Source: Acidithiobacillus ferruginosus (lineage in GTDB: Bacteria; Pseudomonadota; Gammaproteobacteria; Acidithiobacillales; Acidithiobacillaceae). From it: a stretch of 35,460 bases of DNA. The position numbers and the translations under genes were made by a program. Of the stretch, positions 8,847-16,821 are shown piece after piece. The notes beneath the pieces are model-generated. The model had not been told where the DNA came from. It did no database searches and saw only the letters and a list, made by a program, of their open reading frames with translations. The stretch covers positions 1 to 35,460 of the forward strand of contig NZ_JABBDR010000273.1 in the NCBI RefSeq assembly GCF_018854495.1. The letters are read 5' to 3'. Every line of letters starts with the position of its first letter. Within the stretch, counting starts at the first letter, position 1.

Positions 8847-9481
8847 GCGGCTGCCGCCCTTTTGTCTGGCGCACCGTCTCCGCTATCCTTGGCCTTCATG
8901 TCCTGCAACAGGGCGGGGATCCCGCGGCTCGCAGCGATCTGGCCAAAGCTCTGCCGGTAGTTCAGCACCATGCTGACCCCGTCGATGTAGGTGTTGTAGA
9001 TTCGCCAGGAGTTATTGGTATAGAGCAGGGCGTAGATCACCGGAACATCCGGTCCACCGCCGTTCTGACGGATCACCATGTTTACCTGTGCCACCGGCGG
9101 ATTTTGGGAGACCTGCTGGCTGCCGGTGATTTTTACGGTCTGTCCATGATAATGATTGAGCGAATTGCTGTAGGTGCGCACCAGGAGATCCTTGAACAGC
9201 ACCACAAACTCCTGCTGCTGCGCCGGGCTCATCTGCCGCCAGTATTGCGCCATCACATATTGCGACATGGTGGTAAAATCCATGTGCGGCAGGACGATAT
9301 CGGCCACTTCCTTCTTCACGGACGGCGTGATGGGCTTGCCTTCGTTCGAGCGTAACACCTTCAGGACACTGTTGGTAAGCTGCTGAACGACCGTTACCGC
9401 CCCCTGGGTATCTTCGGCAGTAGCGGGAAGAGTCCAGGTCAACAGCACAACAACCAGAGCAACAAACGAAATTTGACGCAT
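8843..9481 (-). CDS. mlaC: MlaC, periplasmic phospholipid-binding protein
   Basis: The 212-residue protein begins with a classic signal peptide (MRQISFVALVVVLLTWTLPATA, cleavage before EDTQ). The mature part has the Tol-Ttg2/MlaC pattern: 'VKKEVADIVLPHMDFTTMSQYVMAQYWRQMSPAQQQEFVVLFKDLLVRTYSNSL', and later 'VPVIYALLYTNNSWRIYNTYIDGVSMVLNYRQSF'. MlaC ferries phospholipids across the periplasm between the outer-membrane MlaA lipoprotein and the MlaFEDB inner-membrane complex. It lies 16 bp after mlaD and overlaps mlaB. No mlaA is present in the window. Confidence 0.93.
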   Translation of the reverse strand: MRQISFVALVVVLLTWTLPATAEDTQGAVTVVQQLTNSVLKVLRSNEGKPITPSVKKEVADIVLPHMDFTTMSQYVMAQYWRQMSPAQQQEFVVLFKDLLVRTYSNSLNHYHGQTVKITGSQQVSQNPPVAQVNMVIRQNGGGPDVPVIYALLYTNNSWRIYNTYIDGVSMVLNYRQSFGQIAASRGIPALLQDMKAKDSGDGAPDKRAAAA

Positions 9482-9497
9482 ACAGAATCCTCCCTAT

Positions 9498-9956
9498 TTA
9501 CTTGCCCGAGGCCTTACTGAAGACCATCTGGCCGATAAGCTGATCGATATTGACAGCACTTTGCGTCATGGTAATGGTACCACCCGGCTGTAGATCCTGG
9601 GGCATGCCGCCCGGCTGAATAGAGACATACTGCTCGCCCAGAAGTCCCTCGGTATAGATGGACGCCCCCGTATCCGTCGGCAGCTTCACCTTCGGTTCGA
9701 TCCGCATCGTCACCTTCGCCATGAAGGTCTTGGGGTCCATGCCGATGTGGGTCACCTCGCCAATGGTAACGCCGCCCAGTTTCACCGGGCTGCGCGGTTT
9801 CAGGCTGCCGACATTGGAGAAATCCGCATGCAGGACATAACCCTCGTTGTAGGCGAAGCCAGAGAGGTTCCCCACGCGCAGTGCCAATACTACCAGAGCA
9901 GCGATACCGAGGAGCACGAAGATGCCCACCCACCAGTCTATCGCCCGTTTTTCCAT
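9498..9956 (-). CDS. mlaD: MlaD, MCE-domain phospholipid transporter subunit
   Basis: The 152-residue protein has one N-terminal membrane anchor ('WWVGIFVLLGIAALVVLALRV') and one MCE domain: 'VLHADFSNVGSLKPRSPVKLGGVTIGEV', then 'DTGASIYTEGLLGEQYVSIQPGG'. MlaD forms a hexameric ring in the periplasm through which lipids pass to or from MlaC. The length and the single MCE domain match MlaD rather than PqiB or YebT. It lies 14 bp after mlaE. Confidence 0.95.
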   Translation of the reverse strand: MEKRAIDWWVGIFVLLGIAALVVLALRVGNLSGFAYNEGYVLHADFSNVGSLKPRSPVKLGGVTIGEVTHIGMDPKTFMAKVTMRIEPKVKLPTDTGASIYTEGLLGEQYVSIQPGGMPQDLQPGGTITMTQSAVNIDQLIGQMVFSKASGK

Positions 9957-9970
9957 GCGTCCTCTACCCC

Positions 9971-10753
9971 TCAGGTGAATAAAAAAGCCGTGAGAATGAA
10001 ATCCAGCCCAAGCACCGCCAGTGACGCCGTCACCACGCTGATGGTGGTGGCATTACCTACGCCCTCCGCGGTGGGCTGCGCGGCGTAACCCTGCCAGGCG
10101 GCAATCCAGGTCACCACCAGTCCGAAGCAGAGGGCCTTGAACAGTCCGGTCAGGATATCTCCGGAAAACGCTACGTTGGACTGCATCTGCGCCCAGAAAG
10201 TGCCACCGTCCACACCCAGCACCGGCACCGAAATGAGGTATCCGCCAAAAATGCCGACCAGGTCAAAAATAACGCAGAGGATCGGCACGACGAAGATCCC
10301 GGCCCAAAGCCGGGGTGCCACGACCCAGGCGAGCGGATTGACCGCCATCATTTCCATGGCACTCAATTGCTCGGTCGCCTTCATGGAACTGATTTCGGCG
10401 GTCAGCGCCGAGCCCGCCCGCCCGGCGAAGAGCAACGCCGTGAGTACCGGCCCGAGTTCGCGCAGGAGCGACAGGGCGACCAGGGTGCCCAGCGCGGAGG
10501 TCGCGCCGAAACGCACCAGCGCATAATACCCCTGAAAACCCAGCACCATACCCGTGAAAAATGCGGCGACCATCATCAGCAGCAGCGACCGCACCCCAAA
10601 GCCGTATACCTGTTTGAGCAGTTGCTGAATGCTAAAATGACGGTTCGCTACCGCAAACAGGCTCAGCAGCAAAAAGCGCGACGCGGTGCCCAGGTTGGGT
10701 ACCGTGCGCAGGGTCCGCCGCCCCAGATTCGGTATGAATTCCATAAAAGCCAT
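9971..10753 (-). CDS. mlaE: MlaE, phospholipid ABC transporter permease
   Basis: The 260-residue integral membrane protein has the MlaE permease pattern: 'KQVYGFGVRSLLLMMVAAFFTGMVLGFQGYYALVRFGA', 'LSLLRELGPVLTALLFAGRAGSALTAEISSMKATEQLSAMEMMAVNPL' (the signature RELGPV...AGR.GSA..AEI), then 'VAPRLWAGIFVVPILCVIFDLVGIFGGY'. It is the inner-membrane permease of the Mla complex. The ATG at 10753 is chosen because it lies 2 bp after the mlaF stop; codons further upstream run into mlaF. Confidence 0.95.
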   Translation of the reverse strand: MAFMEFIPNLGRRTLRTVPNLGTASRFLLLSLFAVANRHFSIQQLLKQVYGFGVRSLLLMMVAAFFTGMVLGFQGYYALVRFGATSALGTLVALSLLRELGPVLTALLFAGRAGSALTAEISSMKATEQLSAMEMMAVNPLAWVVAPRLWAGIFVVPILCVIFDLVGIFGGYLISVPVLGVDGGTFWAQMQSNVAFSGDILTGLFKALCFGLVVTWIAAWQGYAAQPTAEGVGNATTISVVTASLAVLGLDFILTAFLFT

Positions 10754-10755
10754 GT

Positions 10756-11580
10756 TTAAATCGCCTCGCCCGCTGCCCATACCCCGGTCAGGGCAGTAGC
10801 ATAGTCATCTTTCGCCGGGTAGTGGAAGGGAACCGGCCCATCGGGCTTACCCCCGAGAAACTGCCGTGCCAGTTCCGAATCACTGGCACGCAGGGTATCT
10901 GGCGTACCTTCGGCGATGATTTTGCCGCCCGCGAGAATGTAACCGTAATCGGCGATGGAAAAAGTCTCCTGCACATCGTGGCTGACGAGGATGCTCGTCG
11001 CGCCAAGGGCGTCGTTGAGGCGGCGGATCAGGGTGGCAATGATCCCCACACTGATGGGGTCCAGTCCGGTAAACGGCTCATCGTAAAATATCAGCATCGG
11101 GTCCATCACCATGGCACGGGCCAGCGCCACCCGCCGACCCATGCCACCGGAGAGCTCGGCGGGCATCAATCCAGCCGCTCCGCGCAACCCCACCGCCTCC
11201 AGTTTCATCAGCACCAGCTTGCGCAGAACGCTCTCGTCCAGCCGGAAGTGGCGGCGCAGGGGAAAGGCGACATTCTCAAAGACACTGAAATCCGTAAACA
11301 GGGCGCTGTGCTGAAAAAGCATGCCCATACGCCGACGCAGGCGGTATAGGTCCCCAAAGTTCAGGGTCTGCAGATCCTGACCCGCCACCCGTATCCGCCC
11401 GGCCTGGGGCGCGAGGGTACCGGCCATCAGGTTGAGCAGGGTCGTCTTGCCGCCGCCGCTCGCCCCCATGATGGATACGATGGCCCCCTGGGTGATGCGC
11501 AGACCCACGCCGTCCAGGACCGTGTGCGGGCCCCGGGCAAAGTGCACATTTTCCAGTTCGACAAGAGCATCAGCGGCCAT
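10756..11580 (-). CDS. mlaF: MlaF, phospholipid ABC transporter ATPase
   Basis: The 274-residue ATPase opens the leftward Mla operon. It has Walker A GASGGGKT (39-46), Q-loop region 'MGMLFQHSALF', signature LSGGMGRR, Walker B 'MLIFYDEPFTGLD' and switch His in 'LVSHDVQET'. The MlaF-type pattern 'FTDFSVFENVAFPLR' is clear. Two in-frame starts exist: ATG at 11580, with AGAGAG at good distance, is preferred to GTG at 11586, which leaves no room for a ribosome site. Together with MlaE, MlaD and MlaB it drives lipid movement that keeps the outer leaflet asymmetric. Confidence 0.94.
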   Translation of the reverse strand: MAADALVELENVHFARGPHTVLDGVGLRITQGAIVSIMGASGGGKTTLLNLMAGTLAPQAGRIRVAGQDLQTLNFGDLYRLRRRMGMLFQHSALFTDFSVFENVAFPLRRHFRLDESVLRKLVLMKLEAVGLRGAAGLMPAELSGGMGRRVALARAMVMDPMLIFYDEPFTGLDPISVGIIATLIRRLNDALGATSILVSHDVQETFSIADYGYILAGGKIIAEGTPDTLRASDSELARQFLGGKPDGPVPFHYPAKDDYATALTGVWAAGEAI

Positions 11581-11899
11581 GGGCACTCTCTGTTTTCGCA
11601 GTCATGGGGCGCAGTATAAACCGAACGGTCAGGGCGGGGCCAGATTGCGACTAAAATGGCGGAAAACCCCTAGAAAATCCGCACGTCGCCGCGCTCAGAA
11701 AACCCTTGCATCCCCTGCGCATAAGCGTATAGTTCGCGTTCTGTTTCCACGGCACCGAAAGCAGTTACTAAGGGGGTCAGTCCTTAAGAGACTTGGAGCA
11801 ATGCATCGTTCCAGCAAGGTAGGGCATAAAACCAAGTACTGTCTGGGGGTGCACGGGAGCTACTTCTTAACCTTTTTAACTTTGGTAAGGGGGGCACCT
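11581..11899. promoter_or_regulatory. divergent mla/speD intergenic region with a sigma70-like speD promoter
   Basis: This 319-bp gap separates leftward mlaF from rightward speD. A good sigma70-type promoter facing speD is visible: TTGCAT at 11706-11711 and TATAGT at 11728-11733, 16 bp apart. It would give a leader of about 160 nt before the speD ATG at 11900. AAGGGGGG lies just upstream of that ATG as a strong ribosome site. A second in-frame ATG at 11801, preceded by GGAG, lies within the leader. For mlaF only a TATACT-like -10 on the reverse strand (around 11616) is seen, without a convincing -35. Confidence 0.5.
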
Positions 11900-12301
11900 A
11901 TGCGCTCATTGGGACATCAAATCGTTGCGGATTTTTATCACTGTGACGGCAGTACCTTGTCTGATGTTGATTTTGTTACGGATGCCATGCTCGAGGCCGC
12001 CCGGCGTGCCAACTGCACCATCGTGACGCAAACTTTTCACCACTTCTCACCCTACGGGGTGAGCGGCGCCGTTATCGTCGCCGAGTCGCATCTGGCCATT
12101 CACACCTGGCCGGAATATGGTTACGCAGCGGTGGATATTTTCACCTGCGGCGATATCATCCAGCCCGAGGATGCCTTGAATTATCTCAAGGAAGCCTTTG
12201 GCGCCGGGCAAGTCTCCACCATGGAGATGAAGCGCGGGCAAGTGGACATGATGGGCGTTCCTGCCCATGAGTTGCGCGTCAAGCCGGCTCTCTGCGCTTG
12301 A
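11900..12301 (+). CDS. speD: S-adenosylmethionine decarboxylase proenzyme (SpeH type)
   Basis: The 133-residue protein is a small prokaryotic (class 1B, Thermotoga/Bacillus-like) AdoMet decarboxylase. The self-cleavage site is at E62-S63 in 'AESHLAIHTWPE': Ser63 becomes the pyruvoyl cofactor, in the same register as the Thermotoga enzyme. Other family marks are 'HQIVADFYHCD' and 'YAAVDIFTCGD' with the catalytic Cys. The product, decarboxylated AdoMet, is the aminopropyl donor for SpeE encoded next. The ATG at 11900 has a very strong AAGGGGGG site and gives normal length; an in-frame ATG at 11801 would add 33 residues unlike the family. Confidence 0.95.
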   Translation: MRSLGHQIVADFYHCDGSTLSDVDFVTDAMLEAARRANCTIVTQTFHHFSPYGVSGAVIVAESHLAIHTWPEYGYAAVDIFTCGDIIQPEDALNYLKEAFGAGQVSTMEMKRGQVDMMGVPAHELRVKPALCA

Positions 12302-12320
12302 GATGACTCACAGCGGTAAC

Positions 12321-12357
12321 GGGTGGACCGGAATCAGCGGTCCACCCTTTTCTTTTG
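12321..12357 (+). terminator. intrinsic terminator between speD and speE
   Basis: A perfect 9-bp GC-rich stem, GGGTGGACC (12321-12329) with GGTCCACCC (12339-12347), 9-nt loop, is followed by TTTTCTTTT. It lies 20 bp after the speD stop and about 60 bp before speE, so it should end most speD transcripts and reduce, or require a separate promoter for, speE expression. Confidence 0.88.
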
Positions 12358-12416
12358 CCCGTATCTTCCGCAAAATCCCTGCGGACACCCCACCATCCCC
12401 GTTGAGAGAGGCGGTT

Positions 12417-13253
12417 ATGAGCACAGAACTATGGTATACCGAGCGCTATGAAGAGCACGGCGCGGCATTGAGCCTGAAAATCCGCGAAGTGCTGCACCGT
12501 GAGCAAAGTCCTTATCAAAATATAGAAATCTTCGAGACCGAACAGTTCGGCACCCTCATGACCCTGGACGGTCTGGTCATGGTCACTGACCGCGACAACT
12601 TCCTCTATCACGAAATGATGAGCCACCCAGCCCTCTTTACCCACCCGGCACCGAAACGGGTGCTGATCATCGGCGGCGGTGACTGCGGCACCCTGCGCGA
12701 GGTGCTGCGCCATGGGGAAGTGGAAGAAGCCGTGCAGGTGGAACTGGACGAGCGGGTTACCCGCGTCGCCGAGCGTTTTTTCCCGGAACTCTGCGAGAAC
12801 AACCAGGATCCTCGAGCCCGTTTCCATTTTGCCGATGGAATTGCCTGGATCAAAGAGGCGGAGGCGGGACGCTACGATGTGATCATCATTGACTCCACCG
12901 ACCCGGTCGGACCGGCGGCTGGACTTTTCGCCACGGACTTTTACGCAGCCTGTCACCATGCGCTGGCCGATCAGGGCGTGCTGGTCGCCCAGTCCGAGTC
13001 GCCGCTCCTGCACGCCGATCTCATCCGCCAATGCCAAAGCCGCATGACGGAAGCAGGCTTCGGCGCAGTGAACAGTCTGTATTTCCCGCAGTTCTGTTAT
13101 CCCTCCGGCTGGTGGAGCGCGACATTGGGACGCAAGGGTCTCGCCATGGATGCCTTCCGTATCGACGCCGCCAGGGCCTTTACCGGCACCCGTTACTACC
13201 ACGCTGCCATGCAGCAGGCCGCCCAGGTCGCTCCGGCCTTTCTGCTGCCCTGA
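12417..13253 (+). CDS. speE: spermidine synthase (polyamine aminopropyltransferase)
   Basis: The 278-residue protein has the normal SpeE length and layout: N-terminal beta domain ('LWYTERYEEHGAALSLKI'), 'SPYQNIEIFETEQFGTLMTLDGLVMVTDRDNFLYHEMMSHPALF', nucleotide motif GGGDCGTLREVL (86-97), 'VELDERV', and catalytic 'IIIDSTDPVGPA' with D159 and D162. It transfers the aminopropyl group from decarboxylated AdoMet to putrescine. The ATG follows GAGAGAGG. It pairs functionally with speD just upstream, although a terminator separates them. Confidence 0.96.
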   Translation: MSTELWYTERYEEHGAALSLKIREVLHREQSPYQNIEIFETEQFGTLMTLDGLVMVTDRDNFLYHEMMSHPALFTHPAPKRVLIIGGGDCGTLREVLRHGEVEEAVQVELDERVTRVAERFFPELCENNQDPRARFHFADGIAWIKEAEAGRYDVIIIDSTDPVGPAAGLFATDFYAACHHALADQGVLVAQSESPLLHADLIRQCQSRMTEAGFGAVNSLYFPQFCYPSGWWSATLGRKGLAMDAFRIDAARAFTGTRYYHAAMQQAAQVAPAFLLP

Positions 13254-13283
13254 ACGGCCGCCAGCACCGGAAACAACACCGAA

Positions 13284-13889
13284 TCAGCCAGGGCGTGGCC
13301 CGAAGACCGAACGCTGAGGGCAGTAATTCCATAAGTGCAGGGCGGGAACTTCGTGCTCCCAACCCAGACGAGAAATGCTGCCCGGGTCCAGGTGCAGGTG
13401 GTCAGCGAAACGGAGATCCAGTCCCAGCCAATGGACGGCCAGCGCCCGCAGAATGTGGCCATGGGCAAAGCACAGCACGTGTCGGTGGCCCTTTTCATCC
13501 CATTCCTTCAGCAGCTCCTCACAACGGCTACTGACGGCCTCCGGGCTTTCGCCACCCGGTCCGCCACAACGGAAAACGCTCCACTTCGGATTTTCCCGGC
13601 GAATTTCCGCCGTCGTCATTCCCTCATAGCGGCCGTAGCGCCACTCACAGAGCCCCCGGTGCAGTTCAGGAACGGCAAAACCCGCGAGAATGGCCGTGTG
13701 ATGGGCACGCAGCATAGGGCTGGAGTAGATCCCATCAAAATGCCCCTGTTCCACAAAGTGGTTCCAGAGCGCCAGCGCGTCTCTTCGGCCCTCCGCCGTC
13801 AATGCCACGTCGGTCACCGAAGTGTGTTTGCCGCTATCCGCCCACTCGGTCGCGCCATGCCGCACCAGTGTGATGGATTCTATACTCAT
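13284..13889 (-). CDS. histidine phosphatase family protein (phosphoglycerate mutase-like)
   Basis: The 201-residue protein has the catalytic 'LVRHGATEW' motif with R10-H11-G12 at its start, 'GIYSSPMLRAHHTAILAG' (second Arg), 'LCEWRYGRYEGMTTAEIRRENP' containing the acid/base glutamate region, and 'VLCFAHGHILRALAVHWLGL' with the second catalytic His. This places it in branch 1 of the histidine phosphatases, which act on diverse sugar or small-molecule phosphates; the substrate is not predictable. ATG at 13889 is preferred because GGAG lies 7 nt upstream; the frame extends ten codons further. It is convergent with speE. Confidence 0.9.
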   Translation of the reverse strand: MSIESITLVRHGATEWADSGKHTSVTDVALTAEGRRDALALWNHFVEQGHFDGIYSSPMLRAHHTAILAGFAVPELHRGLCEWRYGRYEGMTTAEIRRENPKWSVFRCGGPGGESPEAVSSRCEELLKEWDEKGHRHVLCFAHGHILRALAVHWLGLDLRFADHLHLDPGSISRLGWEHEVPALHLWNYCPQRSVFGPRPG

Positions 13890-13987
13890 GAAGGGACTCC
13901 AGAAGGTAGCCTGTAACACCTAAACTATAGAACCAGAACCTGCGGATCGTGGCGGGATGGGGACGATAAAGGGGCCTGGCCTTGGGG

Positions 13988-14021
13988 AAAATGACGACGG
14001 CGCCACAATATCATGGCGCCG
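13988..14021 (-). terminator. probable intrinsic terminator of the aquaporin gene
   Basis: An 8-bp perfect stem, CGGCGCCA (13998-14005) with TGGCGCCG (14014-14021), has an 8-nt loop. Read on the minus strand it is followed, a few bases on, by TTTT (13991-13988). It lies about 35 bp past the aquaporin stop. The T-run is short and offset, so efficiency is uncertain. Confidence 0.5.
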
Positions 14022-14056
14022 CCGCTACTACGGTGCTACCTGGAAAAACGGAGGAG

Positions 14057-14691
14057 TCAGGAAACCGCCTTGTGCTCCGGCATGAAATTGTAGAGCAATC
14101 CGGCAATCAGTCCGCCCAATGGCGTCGCAACGAGATACACCCATATGTGCGGGAAGTAGACACCAGCGACGGCCGGACCCAATGTCCGCGCGGGATTCAG
14201 GCTTGCTCCCGTCAGCGGGCCCATAAACGTCACCGCCATGACCAGGGTAAAACCAATAGCGAGAGGAGCAGCGTTACCGGCACGACCGCTCATGGCCGTA
14301 TACAACGCAGTAGTGGTCAGAAAAAATGTTCCCAAGGCCTCCAGTATAAAACCGCCGGAGACCGATACAAGGCTGGTATTGATGGTAGTGGCCCCAAGAT
14401 GTCCTGTCGATCCGCCAAGAACCACCAGAAGTACATAACCGGCCGCGATGCCACCGCCAACCTGGGCGATCATATACAGGCCGGCGTCCTTCCAGCCTAT
14501 CTTTCCTGCAATGGCCCCGCCAAGGGTGACCGCGGGGTTGACCACGCCACCACTGATGTCACCAAACACATACGCGGCGATCATGATGGCCAGTCCGTTG
14601 GCCAAAGCCACGTCGATTAGGGGATAACCCATTGCCGCGGCACCGCCACCAAAAATATGAGCCCGAAGGTACCGATGAACTCTGCCGTCAT
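14057..14691 (-). pseudogene. aquaporin (MIP family), N-terminal frameshift
   Basis: The main frame encodes a MIP channel: first half 'ALANGLAIMIAAYVFGDISGGVVNPAVTLG' with NPA box 1, second half 'AVTFMGPLTGASLNPARTLGPAVAG' with NPA box 2 and the selectivity-filter Arg after NPA. The family's usual N-terminus is in another frame: from ATG at 14691 one reads MTAEFIGTFGLIF, after which the frame is lost at a run of five T (14651-14655, A on the plus strand). One extra T would give ...GLIFFGGGAAAMGYP, the normal join. As written, the 14691 frame stops after about 24 codons. It is a recent pseudogene, a phase-variable homopolymer, or a sequencing error. Restored, it would be an inner-membrane water or small-solute channel of about 211 residues, slightly short for the family. 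Confidence 0.75.
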
Positions 14692-15014
14692 TTTCCGAGT
14701 TATTGAGCACATTAAGGATTCTCCATATTAGAAACATACGAAAGGTAACGCGGTATCCCGATTTGACGCCAGGCCGCACGAAGATCCATAAGCAAATAAT
14801 GACAAGCTTACAGATCTGGGGCGATGATACCTATAAACCGGCTATAGTGATATAACCTGTCCGCAGATGGATGAAGTCCATGGCGATGCATGACCGAGAA
14901 CCGCCTTTTTGCGCAGATGGGGGCCGTCCTTCCGTGGCGAAAGTCGTAATTCTCTGATTCGGGCGGGGCGCGCATGGGTCCTGACGCGACCGATCCAGAT
15001 GGACGCGTTACCGG
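14692..15014. other. aquaporin-VIT intergenic region, no gene seen
   Basis: This 323-bp stretch lies between the start of the aquaporin and the end of the VIT1-like gene, both leftward. It contains AT-richer sequence near 14790-14860, where an aquaporin promoter would be expected, but no convincing -35/-10 pair. Open frames here are short and look like shadows. A 22-bp hairpin (15012-15033; 8-bp perfect arms CGGTCAGA/TCTGACCG) overlaps the last codons of the VIT gene; without a T-run it is at best a weak terminator. Confidence 0.4.
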
Positions 15015-15707
15015 TCAGATACCCGTCTGACCGAGCAGATGGCCGATCAGCGTGGTGGCGACCAGCGAAAAAACACCCCAGAAGACCACACGGATGGCGC
15101 CCTTCACCATGGGGGCGCCACCCGCCCGGGCTGCGACCGCACCGAGGAACACCAGCAGGAGGATGCTGGTCGTATACAGGGCCGGTAGTACCCTGCCGTG
15201 GGGGACGAAGGCGGCGATCAGCACCGGGAACAGGGCACCACACGCAAAGGCGGCGGCGGAAGCCAGTGCCGCTTCGGCGGGCCGCGCCGCCGCCATTTTC
15301 GTCATGCCCAGTTCGTCATGAGCATGTGCAGCAAGGGCATCATGCTCCATAAGCTGGGTGGCGACCTGCTGGGCCAGCGCCTCACTAAGGCCACGCGCCA
15401 CATAGATGCCCCGGAGTTCGAGCAGTTCTTTTTCAGGGTTTTTTTCCAGTTCGCGTCTTTCCGTTTCGAGATCTGCGGCCTGGGTATCGGCCTGTGAACT
15501 CACGGATACATACTCACCGGCCGCCATGGCGAAGGCGCCGGCGACCATCGCCGCAACACCGGCGAGCAGAATTTGTTCGTGGCTTGCCTGTCCGGCAGCG
15601 ATACCGGCAAGGAGGCTAGCTGTCGAGAGCAGACCATCGTTGGCGCCCAGCACACTGGCCCGGAGCCAGCCGATCTTCTCATGGTGGTGGTGTTCGTCAT
15701 GATACAT
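15015..15707 (-). CDS. VIT1/CCC1-family Fe/Mn transporter
   Basis: The 230-residue protein opens with a histidine-rich stretch (MYHDEHHHHEK) followed by the VIT hallmark 'IGWLRASVLGANDGLLSTASLLAGIAAG' in TM1 and 'MVAGAFAMAAGEYVSVSSQADTQAADLETERREL' in TM2 with the cytoplasmic metal-binding helices. Three more membrane helices follow. Family members move Fe2+ or Mn2+ out of the cytosol, often in exchange for protons, which would suit an iron-rich acidic habitat (inference). ATG at 15707 is chosen because the sequence before it does not match the family. Confidence 0.9.
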   Translation of the reverse strand: MYHDEHHHHEKIGWLRASVLGANDGLLSTASLLAGIAAGQASHEQILLAGVAAMVAGAFAMAAGEYVSVSSQADTQAADLETERRELEKNPEKELLELRGIYVARGLSEALAQQVATQLMEHDALAAHAHDELGMTKMAAARPAEAALASAAAFACGALFPVLIAAFVPHGRVLPALYTTSILLLVFLGAVAARAGGAPMVKGAIRVVFWGVFSLVATTLIGHLLGQTGI

Positions 15708-15895
15708 GCGATGTCTACTCCCGGCCGAGAAAGGGTGGCCAGAGTGTAACCACGGTGCAAAGCACTGGTCCAGCCCTTCCTGCCTCACTCGGTTGTCCAC
15801 CCCGAGGAGCGAATTTCTGCTATTCTGCTCGACAGCCGCCTGCCTGCGAAGCAGGAGCTCGCGGTCCGAATAGCATGACGCAGCGGAGAACAGTT

Positions 15896-16279
15896 ATGAT
15901 GTCGCAAACGGACAAGTGGTTCCTTGCCCTTGGCGCCGCCAACGCGGGGGCCGCGGTAGCGCTGGGGGCCATCGGCGCCCACGCCCTGAAAGACCGCTTG
16001 TCACCCAAAATGATGAGCGTTTACCATACCGGTAGCCAGTATCACCTTTACCACGCCCTGGGACTGATGTTGGTGGGAGTGGTGGCGCTGCAACTGCCGG
16101 AATCCGGCCTTACGCAATGGTCAGGCTGGCTTATGCTCACCGGGACGGCGTTATTTTCGGGCAGTCTTTACCTTCTGGCGATCACCGGCAAGGGTTGGCT
16201 TGGCGCCGTTACGCCCGTCGGTGGGCTGTCGCTCATTTCTGCATGGATATTGTTGGCCGCAGGCGTATTACAGGTATAA
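15896..16279 (+). CDS. DUF423 small membrane protein
   Basis: The 127-residue hydrophobic protein has four membrane segments and the DUF423 pattern: 'ALGAANAGAAVALGAIGAHALKDRLSPKMMSVYHTGSQYHLYHALGLMLVG' and, near the end, 'LGAVTPVGGLSLISAWILLA'. Function is unknown for the family (YwdK/YgdD-like). GGAGA lies about 8 nt before the ATG at 15896; a second ATG follows directly. The gene diverges from the VIT1-like gene and is followed 30 bp on by a rhodanese. Confidence 0.88.
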   Translation: MMSQTDKWFLALGAANAGAAVALGAIGAHALKDRLSPKMMSVYHTGSQYHLYHALGLMLVGVVALQLPESGLTQWSGWLMLTGTALFSGSLYLLAITGKGWLGAVTPVGGLSLISAWILLAAGVLQV

Positions 16280-16309
16280 CTTCCGGTCAGCTTTGGTCAG
16301 GAGAGCAGT

Positions 16310-16708
16310 ATGACAAAGTCGGTAATAAACCTCCCTCCGCAGGACGCCTTCCACTTCCTGCAAAAAAACCCGCAGGCGGTGCTTATTGACGTCAGAAGTG
16401 AAATGGAGTTTCTGTTTGTCGGGCACCCGAAAGAAGCGTTAACCATTCCCTGGCGAGACGATCCCGACTGGGAAATCAACCCGGACTTTCTGTGTCGGGT
16501 ACGACGCGCCACATCTCTCAACCGACCCGTCTTACTGATCTGCCGTAGTGGCCATCGCTCGCTGGAGGCTGGACAGTACTTACAGGCCAATGGTTTCAGC
16601 GCCGTTTACAATGTGGCGCATGGCTTTGAAGGGGATCTGAATGATCAGCATCGCCGAAGCAGCCTGAATGGCTGGCGCTTTGATGGACTACCCTGGGAGC
16701 AAATATAA
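16310..16708 (+). CDS. single-domain rhodanese-like sulfurtransferase
   Basis: The 132-residue protein is one rhodanese domain: 'AVLIDVRSEMEFLFVGHPKEALTIPW' (the Asp-Val-Arg-Ser/Glu core), then the active-site loop CRSGHRS with Cys78, and 'GFSAVYNVAHGFEGDLN'. A six-residue loop beginning with Cys fits a sulfur-transferase rather than a phosphatase. No signal peptide is seen, so it is cytoplasmic. Sulfur transfer would fit a sulfur-oxidising host, but that is inference. AGGAGAG precedes the ATG. Likely co-transcribed with the DUF423 gene. Confidence 0.9.
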   Translation: MTKSVINLPPQDAFHFLQKNPQAVLIDVRSEMEFLFVGHPKEALTIPWRDDPDWEINPDFLCRVRRATSLNRPVLLICRSGHRSLEAGQYLQANGFSAVYNVAHGFEGDLNDQHRRSSLNGWRFDGLPWEQI

Positions 16709-16821
16709 CACCGCGACAAGCGCCTTTTGTTGATTTCCGCCGCACGGTGCATGGGTAATGGGACCCATAAAAAACCAAATCGTGAAAAGATGACAGCACA
16801 GTAAAAGGATGCACTAGAAAT

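Noticed and set aside
7625..9355. 576-codon plus-strand frame across the mla/ABC genes
   Set aside because: It covers ABC ATPase, mlaB and most of mlaC on the other strand, all with clear motifs; the frame has no domain pattern.
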